Below are positions 39,205 through 48,857 of a stretch of DNA of 64,000 nucleotides, one piece after another. Within the stretch, counting starts at the first letter, position 1. The number at the start of each line of letters is the position of its first letter. Under the pieces are notes generated by a model. The model was not told where the DNA came from, did not search any database, and saw nothing but the letters and a program-made list of their open reading frames with translations. The stretch comes from Natronorubrum sulfidifaciens JCM 14089 (GTDB taxonomy: Archaea > Halobacteriota > Halobacteria > Halobacteriales > Natrialbaceae): positions 88,696 to 152,695 of the forward strand of contig NZ_AOHX01000026.1 in assembly GCF_000337735.1 (NCBI RefSeq). Reading direction: 5' to 3'. The translations under genes were made by a program, and so were the position numbers.

Positions 39205-39660
39205 ATGTCGGCCACATTATTCGATTACGAAAACGTCGAACCGCTCCGAGTACGCGAGATACATCCGATACAGGCGGCAGGACGCCTAATCGGATGGGCC
39301 GGGCCGAGTAATCGCGACCAGAACGTCGTCGTTTCACACCGTCACCGACACTCCTACGATGGTGGGAAGCAGGACTACTTCCGGCTCTGTGGTGGATACA
39401 CCTACGACGATATTGCTCTCGAGGTCATGAAGGCTCTCGGCGCAGACCGGATCGCCGTACTGGAAGTCGATAACGATCGCGTCCTCGAGTTCGACCTCAC
39501 GCAGTTCTTCAATACGACACTCACGTCGGAGACAGTCGAGAGCTTACACGCTCGAGACAACGGTGAGGTGAACAACTGCGTCCCGGTGTCGGAAGCGCTG
39601 CACACTTGGGACCTGGAAGAGTGTCACATCGAACGGGCGACGAACAAACCACTGCGGTAG
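39205..39660 (+). CDS. Viral protein, 151 aa
   Basis: Starts three bases after the nuclease stop. Mixed alpha/beta with GRLIGWAGPSNRDQNVVVSH, a Tyr-rich middle and ITVLEVDNDRVLEFDLTQFF-like strands. No motif I can name. Confidence 0.6.
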   Translation: MSATLFDYENVEPLRVREIHPIQAAGRLIGWAGPSNRDQNVVVSHRHRHSYDGGKQDYFRLCGGYTYDDIALEVMKALGADRIAVLEVDNDRVLEFDLTQFFNTTLTSETVESLHARDNGEVNNCVPVSEALHTWDLEECHIERATNKPLR

Positions 39661-39669
39661 TTCTCAACG

Positions 39670-40581
39670 ATGAGCCAAGCCCAACTGATTAGCGACAGCC
39701 TTGACCCGATCCCGAAACAGCGCCTCGAGCCTGTTGACGTTATCACGACCGTCAACGGTGGGACCGATACGGCCTATGCAGCCGCACGATCCGGTGTTCT
39801 GATCGGATATGAGTCAAGCGAGACGCGACCACCGGACGAGATCCCGATCGATTTCGTAGACTGGCCGTTTCGCAAGATAGACGAGGGTTCCGCCATCGAC
39901 GAGGTGTTCGAACAACACCTTGCGGTGGTGAAGCGAGAACGACCCAAGTACGCAGTTGCCCCCGATATAGACGAGCACGTTGGCTACATCGAGGCGATCC
40001 AATACGCGCTGAAACTACAGCGCTACTGTGATACAGTGATCGTGGTTCCGAAATCGGTTCATCCTCAAGATGTGCCACGACAGTTCCGGGTTGGAATGCC
40101 CTGCCAGGATCGTTTCGGTGGGACTCCGCATCCGTGGACCGAGTACGCGAACTGCAAAGAGGTGCATCTCCTCGGTGGCAACCCGGCGAAGCAAACACAG
40201 ATCGGGAAGTACTACGTCCCCGTGTGCTCTCTCGATACCGCCGTTCCGATCTCGAGGGCGCGTTGGGGCAAGGTATGGACGGGAAAGAAGTTCATACGGA
40301 AGCGGAAGGGCTTCTACGGAAGCATCGAAGAGAGCTTCGCGACTCTCTGGAGAGAGTGGAATCCCGATCGCTACTCTTCGTCTCGTGAGATGCGCTGGAA
40401 GTATCCAAAGCCGCTGAGCGGCAACCCGATCTACGACAACGATCCGTTCGAGGTCGAGGACTATCTCATGGATGACGAAGAAATCCCGTTCCCTGGAAGA
40501 GCGTGGTGCTACGAGAACGATATCGAAGAGTGGCGAGAGAAGAATACCGGTCGAGGTATCGATGTGAAGCCCACGTCGTGA
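39670..40581 (+). CDS. DUF6610-like protein (possible TGT/DpdA-type fold)
   Basis: 303 residues. EVHLLGGNPAKQTQIGKYY and an N-terminal IGYESSETRPPDEIPIDFVD-like barrel start recall DUF6610 phage proteins. An alternating strand-helix layout over the first 190 residues is compatible with a TIM barrel, and the HLLGG stretch recalls tRNA-guanine-transglycosylase relatives that insert deazaguanines into DNA (DpdA). I cannot identify the catalytic Asp with certainty. With the NMAD1-like gene nearby this is a lead for DNA modification, not proof. Confidence 0.5.
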   Translation: MSQAQLISDSLDPIPKQRLEPVDVITTVNGGTDTAYAAARSGVLIGYESSETRPPDEIPIDFVDWPFRKIDEGSAIDEVFEQHLAVVKRERPKYAVAPDIDEHVGYIEAIQYALKLQRYCDTVIVVPKSVHPQDVPRQFRVGMPCQDRFGGTPHPWTEYANCKEVHLLGGNPAKQTQIGKYYVPVCSLDTAVPISRARWGKVWTGKKFIRKRKGFYGSIEESFATLWREWNPDRYSSSREMRWKYPKPLSGNPIYDNDPFEVEDYLMDDEEIPFPGRAWCYENDIEEWREKNTGRGIDVKPTS

Positions 40582-40686
40582 AATTATTGACGGGAAAAGT
40601 TATTATCTATCGAGATTTACAGAGCTTGATTACCGAGTTGGGCACGCTCGCCACTGACGGTGTTAGCGACATCTCGGCAGGTAACT

Positions 40687-41205
40687 ATGGAATCCAATGT
40701 CTATACTCCTCGAATCAAGCGATCGGAAGTTGATCTGATCCCCCTACTTCCTGGCCTTGCCCGGATACTGAAACATGGCCTGGACGTTCCCGAGTTGAAG
40801 ATACGGCACGCTCGTCTCGATGAAGACGGCAACTGGTCGATTGATGACGATATAGAGGCGTTCCTGTGGTATCCCGGTGGTCCAACCCAAACGTGTTTTT
40901 GGGAAATTACTCGGTTCAAGCAAGCTCTGGATGGATCAGAGCAGAAAACAACCGATTACTACCAGACAGAGTACTACAACGTTCCCCGCATCTTCCTCGA
41001 TTACGCCGATCAGTGGATACACGAGGAGCAGCGGATGTGGTTCGTTGTTGATGTGAACAACTGGCAGCTCGAGGAGTGGCTACACGAAAATGGCGTCCTC
41101 GAGCTATCGGACGAGATTATAGCGTCAGCTAAGACACGAAATGAAACTATACGTAACGAACATAACGACGGCATGGAACGAGGACAGGGCACAACAGACG
41201 ATTAA
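40687..41205 (+). CDS. Protein encoded upstream of and overlapping polB, 172 aa
   Basis: From the ATG at 40,687 (MESNVYTPRIKRSEVDLIPL). Acidic, rich in Trp and Tyr (AFLWYPGGPTQTCFWEITRF). Its last 65 bases overlap the start of polB in another frame, so expression is probably linked. No family recognised. Confidence 0.6.
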   Translation: MESNVYTPRIKRSEVDLIPLLPGLARILKHGLDVPELKIRHARLDEDGNWSIDDDIEAFLWYPGGPTQTCFWEITRFKQALDGSEQKTTDYYQTEYYNVPRIFLDYADQWIHEEQRMWFVVDVNNWQLEEWLHENGVLELSDEIIASAKTRNETIRNEHNDGMERGQGTTDD

Positions 41206-43597
41206 GCTACACGGACGAACACACGAGAACGACCTCGAGACGGTCGAACTGTACGGGTTCTTCCCTCATTTTTACGCTCCGGCTGATGAAGTAGCTGAGC
41301 GGCGCGACTCACTGTTCACCAACGAGAGCGTGAAGGGGATCGAAGAAGACGGCTACGAGAGCATTTTCGGAGATCCACTGGGCCGTATCGAAGTCACGTC
41401 ACAGAAGGCCGTAGCGGAGGTGAAAGAGCTATTCAGCGAGACGTTCGAGGCCGACGTTCATGTAACGACACACGCGCGCGTGCAGTGGTCGCTGTTTCAG
41501 GGAGTCGAAGCTCCAGCGACCGAGTGCCACTACAGCGAGATCGAACCGTGTGAATTCGTGGCGGAACCACGCATCGTCACGTTCGACATTGAGACGGACG
41601 ACCGGGGCGAGTTCCCCGAGCCGGGTGAGAAACCGATCCTCTCGATCGTGGCACACGACAGCTACTCGGACGAGTACCACGGGTTCATCGACCTCGATGG
41701 CCGTTCCGTCACCGACGCCTTTCCCGATGGAAAACCCGAGGGCCTGACCGCACTGCACTACTACGAGAACGAAGAGGGGATGCTGAACGGCTTCACGGAG
41801 TGGATGAACGCCGTCGATCCCGACGTTCTCACGGCGTGGAACATCGACTTCGACGCGCCGTATGTACTGGCTCGGATGGGAGAGATCGGGCTGAACCCGA
41901 ACCGTCTGAGCCGTGAGTACTATGCCACGGTCACGCGGGGTGGCAAGGCGATCATCTCGGGTATGACGGTCTACGATATGCTCGAGGCGTACAAGTCCAC
42001 GAAGCGCGGCGAGCTGCGATCGTACAAGCTCGACGACGTAGCTGAAGCCGAGTTGGGCGAGAAGAAACTCGATCACACGGGCGAGTCGATCTACGAGATG
42101 TGGCGCGACGACGCTGACAAGCTGATGCGCTACAACGCGATCGACGTTCGCCTAACTGTTGAGGTTGCGGAAGCCTCGGGCGTCCTCGATTTCAAGCAAA
42201 CGCTCCGCCACGAGGTGGGCGCGGATCTCGAGGATACGAACTCGAACAGCGGTGTGATCGAGATGATGACGCGCCGCAAGCTCCACGAGCGCGGCGTGAT
42301 CGGGCCGGATGCAAAGTACGTGCCCAAGGACGAGAAGTATGAGGGAGCGTTCGTCTTCGAGCCGTACACAGGTGTTGCGAAGAACGTCGTGGGAATGGAT
42401 CTGGCTAGCTTGTACCCGATGACGATGGCGATGTTGAACGCTTCGCCAGAGACGGTCCTCGATCTTGGCAACCACGACGTGCCGTATTCGGTGGCCCCGA
42501 ACGGTGCGAGGTTCCGCCTCGATCGGGATGGCATCTTCAAGGAGCTTGTCGATGACGCGATTGCGCTGAAAGCCGACTACAAGAAAGAGCGGAACAAGTA
42601 CGAGGCAGGTACGCCTGAGTACGAAGAATACAGTGAAAAATACGACGTAAGTAAGACAATCTGCAACTCGATCTACGGCGTTACGGGGTGGGAACGGTTC
42701 TTCCTCTACGACGAGAGAGTGGCTGAAGCGGTTACAACGACCGGACAAAAGGTAATCAAGGCCACGCAGCGCTACATCAACGAAGAAACTGACGGGGAAG
42801 TGATATACGGAGACACCGATTCAAACTACCTCCGGTTCCCCAGTCATTGGACGAAAGAGCGGTGTCTCGAGGAAGCACAGGAGATTGCGGAAGCACTGAA
42901 CAACGTCGTGTATCCCGATCTCGCTGAGGATCACGGTATTCCTGCTGCGGATAACCTGTGGGAGATCGAGGTCGAGGCCTACATGGAGCGGTACTTCCAA
43001 GCGGGCAAAAAGAAGCGCTATGCCTACCTCTGCACCTGGAAAGACGGCCAGGACTGCAAGCCGAAGGTGAGCATCACCGGATTTACTCGGAGCGACATTT
43101 CGATGCTCACAACGGAGCTGCAAGACGAAATCCTCGAGATGATCCTTGAGGGCGCGACCGAGATCGAACTCGGACAGCGCGTCTACGAGGCCGCCAAAGA
43201 GATCAAACCGACAGGAAGCGACCTCGAGTATCTTGGTATCCCTGGTGGGTTATCGAAGCCGATCGAGGAATACGCTTGGACGAACGGCACGCCGAAGGAC
43301 CCGCATCCACGAGGGGCGTGGTTCTCGAACGAGCTGTACGGAACGAACTTCAGCGGTGGCAGCAAGCCGAAGCGGATCTACGTGCAGCCGTACCATGAAG
43401 ACGGGTTCAACCACGAGATCGACGTGTTGTGCTTCGATGATCCCTCGAGCCTTCCGCCCACGGTCAAGTTGGACACGACACGAATGACGGACACGCTCAT
43501 CGTCAGTCCACTCGGGACGATCCTCGACGCGGTTGATGTGGACGTTGACGCAGCGATCAAGAACCAGCTTCAGACAGGGCTGTCGGCGTTCGTATGA
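41141..43597 (+). CDS. polB: Family B DNA polymerase
   Basis: 818 residues with proofreading and polymerase domains intact. ExoI is FDIETDD (Asp149, Glu151), ExoII AWNIDFDAPY (Asp236), ExoIII YNAID (Asp335). Motif A is MDLASLYP (Asp420), motif B KTICNSIYG (505-513), motif C YGDTDS (Asp558, Asp560). The last residues QTGLSAFV resemble a PCNA-interacting peptide (Q-x2-L-x2-F-V). The length is near that of compact archaeal PolB. It is the viral replicase. Confidence 0.95.
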   Translation: MKLYVTNITTAWNEDRAQQTIKLHGRTHENDLETVELYGFFPHFYAPADEVAERRDSLFTNESVKGIEEDGYESIFGDPLGRIEVTSQKAVAEVKELFSETFEADVHVTTHARVQWSLFQGVEAPATECHYSEIEPCEFVAEPRIVTFDIETDDRGEFPEPGEKPILSIVAHDSYSDEYHGFIDLDGRSVTDAFPDGKPEGLTALHYYENEEGMLNGFTEWMNAVDPDVLTAWNIDFDAPYVLARMGEIGLNPNRLSREYYATVTRGGKAIISGMTVYDMLEAYKSTKRGELRSYKLDDVAEAELGEKKLDHTGESIYEMWRDDADKLMRYNAIDVRLTVEVAEASGVLDFKQTLRHEVGADLEDTNSNSGVIEMMTRRKLHERGVIGPDAKYVPKDEKYEGAFVFEPYTGVAKNVVGMDLASLYPMTMAMLNASPETVLDLGNHDVPYSVAPNGARFRLDRDGIFKELVDDAIALKADYKKERNKYEAGTPEYEEYSEKYDVSKTICNSIYGVTGWERFFLYDERVAEAVTTTGQKVIKATQRYINEETDGEVIYGDTDSNYLRFPSHWTKERCLEEAQEIAEALNNVVYPDLAEDHGIPAADNLWEIEVEAYMERYFQAGKKKRYAYLCTWKDGQDCKPKVSITGFTRSDISMLTTELQDEILEMILEGATEIELGQRVYEAAKEIKPTGSDLEYLGIPGGLSKPIEEYAWTNGTPKDPHPRGAWFSNELYGTNFSGGSKPKRIYVQPYHEDGFNHEIDVLCFDDPSSLPPTVKLDTTRMTDTLIVSPLGTILDAVDVDVDAAIKNQLQTGLSAFV

Positions 43598-43806
43598 CAC
43601 TCGAGTGCGAGCGCTGCGGTGAGATAGAGAACGTTGCGCGATTCCGCCACTTCGACACGGATATGGACGAGTTCCTCTGTTGGGAGTGTCGCTGGCCAAT
43701 CATCGAGCGGCGTCTCCATCCTGAACGCATCGAAGAGAGGGGAGCGACGATCAAACGAGGTCAACCAGAAGTGGTCGGGCAATCGAGCCTTGCAGACTTC
43801 GTATAG
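43594..43806 (+). CDS. Zinc-ribbon protein with PIP-like C-terminus
   Basis: 70 residues. LECERCGEIENV and FLCWECRW give two C-x2-C knuckles. The end, GQSSLADFV, is a near-copy of the PCNA-interacting-like end of PolB just upstream (QTGLSAFV). The start overlaps the polB stop by four bases. The arrangement suggests both proteins bind the sliding clamp of the host, as no clamp gene is seen here. Confidence 0.7.
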   Translation: MTLECERCGEIENVARFRHFDTDMDEFLCWECRWPIIERRLHPERIEERGATIKRGQPEVVGQSSLADFV

Positions 43807-43861
43807 CAGTATTCAGTATTAGCATGGATTCTACCGGGAACGTAATGCGTCAAATCTAGTT

Positions 43862-44464
43862 CTACTGTGTGAGGAACTCGTCGGGATTCTTAGTGATGAT
43901 TATCGGATGTCCGGTTTCTTCACAGAACCCCTCGTATTCGAGGAATCCCATAGCAGAGGTGAACGAATCGGGCTGTGCCGATAGTGTGTGGGTTCCATCA
44001 CACATATTACAGTCTGTCGTAATTTCTTCAGGTATCTCTGCCCCATCAAGATTTTCGGGATCAGGAGAGTCTCCTGTGACTTTCCCAATATCATCCGATA
44101 GCCACTCGGAATGTGATTGTTTCACTTTGTCCCAGTCTGATCCTTCAGCAACAATATCCCATTCGCTCGTGGAGTGGTCACAGTGCAGTCCGTATGTATG
44201 ACCGTCGATCTGCACTACGAATGAGATTGCCTCCTGTGTGCCCGGAAGAGGCATATTCAACATTTTCTCTACCCTGTCGATCCGAGAGTCGTTTTTCAAC
44301 TCGTTAAACTCATCTTTTTCCAAAATTCGGTTAGGGATTTCGTCGGGTTGGGGTTCAGGGAGAAATGCGTCGTCAATCAGACCTTGACCTGGACAGTCAT
44401 GAAGTCGAAGTTTGGACAGCGTTCGGAAGGATTCACCGCAAGCATCGCAGGTTCGATCTGCCAT
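43862..44464 (-). CDS. C2H2 zinc-finger protein, 200 aa
   Basis: N-terminal finger RTCDACGESFRTLSKLRLHD with a C-x2-C and a following His, then an acidic region and a second cysteine pair (TTDCNMCDGTHTL). A TATAGGAA box lies about 20-28 bases upstream of the start on its strand. AT-rich, so it probably belongs to the cargo block with the restriction gene. Likely DNA binding. Confidence 0.65.
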   Translation of the reverse strand: MADRTCDACGESFRTLSKLRLHDCPGQGLIDDAFLPEPQPDEIPNRILEKDEFNELKNDSRIDRVEKMLNMPLPGTQEAISFVVQIDGHTYGLHCDHSTSEWDIVAEGSDWDKVKQSHSEWLSDDIGKVTGDSPDPENLDGAEIPEEITTDCNMCDGTHTLSAQPDSFTSAMGFLEYEGFCEETGHPIIITKNPDEFLTQ

Positions 44465-44601
44465 ATAGCAAGTAGAAATTCCTATAAGAAAAATCCCGCT
44501 GGTAGTGAAGTATTCTGCAAAGTCTATTATGTATCTCGTCTCACTCTACACAGATACGTTGATTCACGGAAGGCAACTTTTGTGAGTCTAACTCTAAGCA
44601 G

Positions 44602-47600
44602 TTATGTGGCTGGTTCTTTTACTTCTTGCTCTTCTAGTTCCTCGTACTTCTCGAGAACCATATCGAAGTATTCGTTGTCCATTACTCGAGGGTTCTGTAC
44701 GCGGTTGAAATCCTCCAATACGAATTCAGTTTGCTCTCGGTTAAGTCCATAAGCATGGAATGCAGCAGCATCAAGTTCTGCCTGTACTCTTCGGCGTTCT
44801 GGTTTCTCATCAGCTGGCTCAATACCACCAAGTCGTTCCCGCATTTCTTCAAACTCATCGCCATAGCAGTTGAGACGAGCAGCCCGCTTCCAAATATACT
44901 CAAACCATTGATCGCCTTTAGTTAACCGTGGCATCTTCGATTCTCTCACTTTATATGCAACAATCGTCGTGTCAATTTTTGTCCTCATCAAGTAATCAAA
45001 CGGGAGTGAATTTAACAATCCCGTAGCTACGAACATCTCCTCAGGAGAGAAAACCGGCTCATATACGCTTTGAAGAGGATATTCCTCTAAATCACTCTCA
45101 CTTTCTGGTTCAACCAAATGCGGGCGCAGGGTTCTCAGTTTGCTGTGACAAACAACATTGGGGGGGATAACTGATGCAATGAGCGTACGTTCATCGGTTG
45201 ACCTTGCAATATCTCGGAAGACAATCCGGTACTCAGTACAGTCTAACTTCACGTCCTTCTCGCTCAACGGTTTACCACGAACATCTTCAAGGAGGTCGTT
45301 GACAAACTGTTTTTGTGATCCGGTTCCGTTGAACGCCTCGTAGAGTGCTGTTTTAAGGTTCCGTACTTCCTTCTCTCGAATCCGGTTCTTTGCACTTAAT
45401 TCTGGATTCTTGGCCTCTTCAACACTCCAGAACTCGGGTGGTGAAACTTCGTAGAATTGACTGTCATGAGTAAACTGATAGATATTCTTACCGCCATAAA
45501 CAGGATAGTCACCTTCTGAGGGTTCTTCTACAAATCGATCTGCATCATAGGTTCGATCAAGTTCTCGATGAATATGGACGTTCCACGCTTCTGAAACTTC
45601 TTCGTCAATAGATGGATGTTGTAAAATAGAGTCCAAAACCTCAACTTCAGATACTGTTTCTATGTCTTTTATCGACGACACCTGTGGAAAAATTCCTACC
45701 TCTGGTGAATACTCCTTCAAAACTCGACGTGGGATTTCGACAGTTCGTTTTTCGAACTCATCTATAATATCGAGTGATTGCTCAGCGAAAGCACCCTGAA
45801 CTATGTCCGTTTTTCCAGAGTTTTTGAATGTGAGAATACCGAACCGATAACGGGAGTCAATCCCATCGAATATGCCTTTGTTTTCAAAGTGGAGTATTGA
45901 TGTGATAGAGGTTTCATCAAGTAAGTGTCGTCGGAGGTCTTTTCCAGATGCACCAGTGAATATCACATTAGGTACAACAAACGAAACGTACCCATCACTG
46001 TTTGATAACTTAAATACACGTTCTAAGAACAACGCTGATAATTCATTTTCCGCAGTGACATCTTTTCCATCGACAGTCGGACTTTGAAGTGAATAGTCTT
46101 CGGCATTATTAAAATAATCAGCCCGTGCTTGCATTTCCCAATTATACTCTTCCCATCCTTCTTCGATAGACGGATCTTCCAACAGTTTCTCCATCATTTC
46201 GTCCTTATCGGATGGCATCCGGGACCGGAAGAGTGGATCATGACGAGAAAAGTAATCATCTCGGTTTGTTCGTAGCACATCCCACGGAGGATTACCGACA
46301 ACCACGTCAAATCCGCCATCAGCGTAGACCTCTGCGAACTCAAGTACCCAGTGGAATGGGTCAAAGTTTTCAACCTTCTGAGTGCTAATTCCTTCTACAC
46401 CTGCCGATAGAAACTCGTCTTGAACATCGTCAACGAGTTCATCACGAGCTTTTTGTAAGAGCCTATTTGCCTCTCGACGGTGTTCCTCAGCTTGCTCTCC
46501 AGTTATTGCCTCTTCATATGCCTTAATTTCATCTATAATATTTTGGTATCTTGTTCTGACGGTATCTTCGTTGAAGCTCTCAAGGGTATAGAGATCGCCA
46601 TCGTCCGTCGTCTCAGGAAACCCAGTATATCCGATTAAACTATTTCCTTGCCGTAGGTTGAAGGCAATATTTGGCAACGCTAATTCCTCTTGATCTAGTT
46701 TGTCAACATCCGTTTCCTCAAGCTCTGAAATAATTGATAACCAGCACCGAAGTTTGGCAATCTCGACAGCTGGTCCAACAATGTCCACACCGTAGATATT
46801 ATTTTGAACTGTAACTTTTTTCAGACGATATTCATGAGGATATGACTCATTTTGTGCCCACAATGCCCGTCGAATACCGACAATCTCTTCGAGTACAGAG
46901 GTGAGAAAGTGTCCACTTCCACAGGCAGGGTCAACGACACGGAAGTCATTCACCTCATCGAGCATAGCCCCAATTAGATCAAGTGAGGGGGGAACTGCTT
47001 CGATGAGTTCATAGACCGTATCGTAGTTCTCGAGTTCTGCTTCAGGCCACCCGCGTTCTTCGATCAGAACGTCTTTCAATCGATCAAATAATGCCGGTCG
47101 AACGGTCTGTTCTGCACTAAATCTGGTAATCTCCTTCGGAGTATAGTACGCTCCGAGATCCTTATTCTGGTCGGCGTTATCACCTGTGATGTAGTTGATC
47201 GTCTTTTCGAAAACATTCCCAAGCACACTTGGGTCCAGGTCAGTTGGTGAGCCGTCAGCAGAGAAGCTGTAGCCCTCAAGTAGTTCAATGATCGAGATGA
47301 GAACGCTGTCTCGAACGTCGAAGTCTTGTTCTTGGAAGGCCTCTCTGTCACCACTTCCGTTGTGACTAATCGAGGGACGGAACAAGCCACCATTGAGATA
47401 TGGTATGTCATCAAACAGACTGATGTCTTGGATCTGTGGTGGGCGGTCGTCAGGTCGTTTGTTCAGTACGTCGTAGAACAGCTGTTGAACGAAGGACTTG
47501 TAGAGCGATTCAGTGTAGAGTCCGTCTTCGTAGGTGTCGAGAATCGTTTTGAGAAGATCGGGACGAACAATGTGCTTGTCTTCGAGGAATTTTATGAAGA

Positions 47601-48507
47601 TCAGCCGGTTCATCAACTCGACTGAGAACAGCCGTGTATCATCGCCCGTCGCACCAGGTGGGGAAACAACTCCATCGTGGATTAGCGACCGCTGGGTCTC
47701 TTCTTCCTCGTCTACGATACCGAAGACGTACTGGATGTAATCGTCGTAAAACTCGTCAGTGATCTCCTCTTGTTTCCGTTTGATGACTTGACGGGCTTCT
47801 CCTGCGATGGAGACGAAGTTGTGAAACTCGAAGGTTCGAATAAACCGATCCACTTGCTCGAGGTCTGCATCGAAGACAGCCTCTTCGAGCGGCTTCCGCT
47901 CACCGACTTGATTCTGAAATAGCGCAAGAAACACCGGCTGAAGATCGATCTCCTCGATGGTGTTGTGGGAATAGGAGTCAGGATCATACCGGATGAACAT
48001 CCATCGAACCCCATCCGTAGCGAAGCCGAAGTCTGACTCGAACTCACGTTGACTGAGCCAATCGCGAACCTGACCTGCCCCGTGCTCGCGTGAATCGAGT
48101 TTCTTGTTAATCGGCTCCGCCTCAATAAGCAAGCGAGTAGAATCTATGTCATCGTAATCGCGCAAGGAGACCGTGTAATCCGCAACCATCGTGCGTCCCC
48201 CCGAAAGACCGCCCGCTTCCGTCGCGTATTCGTGTCCAAGTGTGTCGAGGAGCGGCTCAATGACAGCCTGTTGCGTGAACGGTTCGGGTTGAAGCCCGTC
48301 CCGTGTCATACTGCCTCTGAGTAGATAGGAGCCGGAGTCTGCTCGCAACATACTCTCGAGCGTATCATCCTTCATCTGCTCACGCAGATTCGAGATTGTC
48401 TCGTCGATAACTTCCAGAAGCTCTACTCTGTCTTCTTCATCGACTGTTGTATCGAAAGCCTGCTCAACAAATTCCGTCGCGGCTGAGTTCGCTGATTCTG
48501 GAGCCAT
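44602..48507 (-). CDS. Eco57I-like restriction-modification protein
   Basis: 1301 residues. The methyltransferase part has YYTPKEITRF, motif I VVDPACGSGHFL and motif IV FDVVVGNPPW, an N6-adenine enzyme of the Eco57I/type IIG kind. The N-terminal 230 residues look like a PD-(D/E)xK nuclease (ADYTVSLRD ... LLIEAEPINKKL), but the usual E-x-K is E-A-E, so cleavage may be impaired or use another residue. The C-terminal third would be target recognition. The gene is clearly AT-richer than the replication module, a sign of recent transfer. It could protect the host against other viruses. Confidence 0.85.
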   Translation of the reverse strand: MAPESANSAATEFVEQAFDTTVDEEDRVELLEVIDETISNLREQMKDDTLESMLRADSGSYLLRGSMTRDGLQPEPFTQQAVIEPLLDTLGHEYATEAGGLSGGRTMVADYTVSLRDYDDIDSTRLLIEAEPINKKLDSREHGAGQVRDWLSQREFESDFGFATDGVRWMFIRYDPDSYSHNTIEEIDLQPVFLALFQNQVGERKPLEEAVFDADLEQVDRFIRTFEFHNFVSIAGEARQVIKRKQEEITDEFYDDYIQYVFGIVDEEEETQRSLIHDGVVSPPGATGDDTRLFSVELMNRLIFIKFLEDKHIVRPDLLKTILDTYEDGLYTESLYKSFVQQLFYDVLNKRPDDRPPQIQDISLFDDIPYLNGGLFRPSISHNGSGDREAFQEQDFDVRDSVLISIIELLEGYSFSADGSPTDLDPSVLGNVFEKTINYITGDNADQNKDLGAYYTPKEITRFSAEQTVRPALFDRLKDVLIEERGWPEAELENYDTVYELIEAVPPSLDLIGAMLDEVNDFRVVDPACGSGHFLTSVLEEIVGIRRALWAQNESYPHEYRLKKVTVQNNIYGVDIVGPAVEIAKLRCWLSIISELEETDVDKLDQEELALPNIAFNLRQGNSLIGYTGFPETTDDGDLYTLESFNEDTVRTRYQNIIDEIKAYEEAITGEQAEEHRREANRLLQKARDELVDDVQDEFLSAGVEGISTQKVENFDPFHWVLEFAEVYADGGFDVVVGNPPWDVLRTNRDDYFSRHDPLFRSRMPSDKDEMMEKLLEDPSIEEGWEEYNWEMQARADYFNNAEDYSLQSPTVDGKDVTAENELSALFLERVFKLSNSDGYVSFVVPNVIFTGASGKDLRRHLLDETSITSILHFENKGIFDGIDSRYRFGILTFKNSGKTDIVQGAFAEQSLDIIDEFEKRTVEIPRRVLKEYSPEVGIFPQVSSIKDIETVSEVEVLDSILQHPSIDEEVSEAWNVHIHRELDRTYDADRFVEEPSEGDYPVYGGKNIYQFTHDSQFYEVSPPEFWSVEEAKNPELSAKNRIREKEVRNLKTALYEAFNGTGSQKQFVNDLLEDVRGKPLSEKDVKLDCTEYRIVFRDIARSTDERTLIASVIPPNVVCHSKLRTLRPHLVEPESESDLEEYPLQSVYEPVFSPEEMFVATGLLNSLPFDYLMRTKIDTTIVAYKVRESKMPRLTKGDQWFEYIWKRAARLNCYGDEFEEMRERLGGIEPADEKPERRRVQAELDAAAFHAYGLNREQTEFVLEDFNRVQNPRVMDNEYFDMVLEKYEELEEQEVKEPAT

Positions 48508-48644
48508 GATAGGGGTGAGAGATTAGTTGACTGGTGAAATCATCTTAGCAGGCCCCGATAAATATTTGGAAAACGTCACAATCAGACATAAAACTGCTGA
48601 GCATAACCAACATCTATTTTATGTTCTAAAACATATAATATGTG
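48508..48644. promoter_or_regulatory. Divergent regulatory gap of the restriction module
   Basis: AACATC (48,609-48,614) and GATGTT (48,644-48,649) form a wide inverted repeat around AT-rich sequence with ACATA-TAA-TATGT. It lies between the leftward restriction gene and the rightward small genes, a position fit for a controller-type operator. Confidence 0.45.
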
Positions 48645-48809
48645 ATGTTAAAATCCAAAGCCCTTCTCGTGGTTGACGTTCGACAGCTCGCACTGATCTA
48701 CGAAGAGATGAGCGGGCTGGCTGAGAACGAGGAAGTGCATCGATCCCGCCGAGCTTCCGCAGCCAAGCTAAGAGACGAGTGCGCTACCCTACTCGGTCGC
48801 GACGAGTAA
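48645..48809 (+). CDS. Small helical protein, 54 aa
   Basis: MLKSKALLVVDVRQLALIYE then an Arg/Ala-rich helix. Divergent from the restriction gene; it could be a controller or accessory protein. No family recognised. Confidence 0.5.
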   Translation: MLKSKALLVVDVRQLALIYEEMSGLAENEEVHRSRRASAAKLRDECATLLGRDE

Positions 48810-48857
48810 ACCCTTATTTACTGTACCAACAATTTACTTATATGTTTAGTGAGACGT

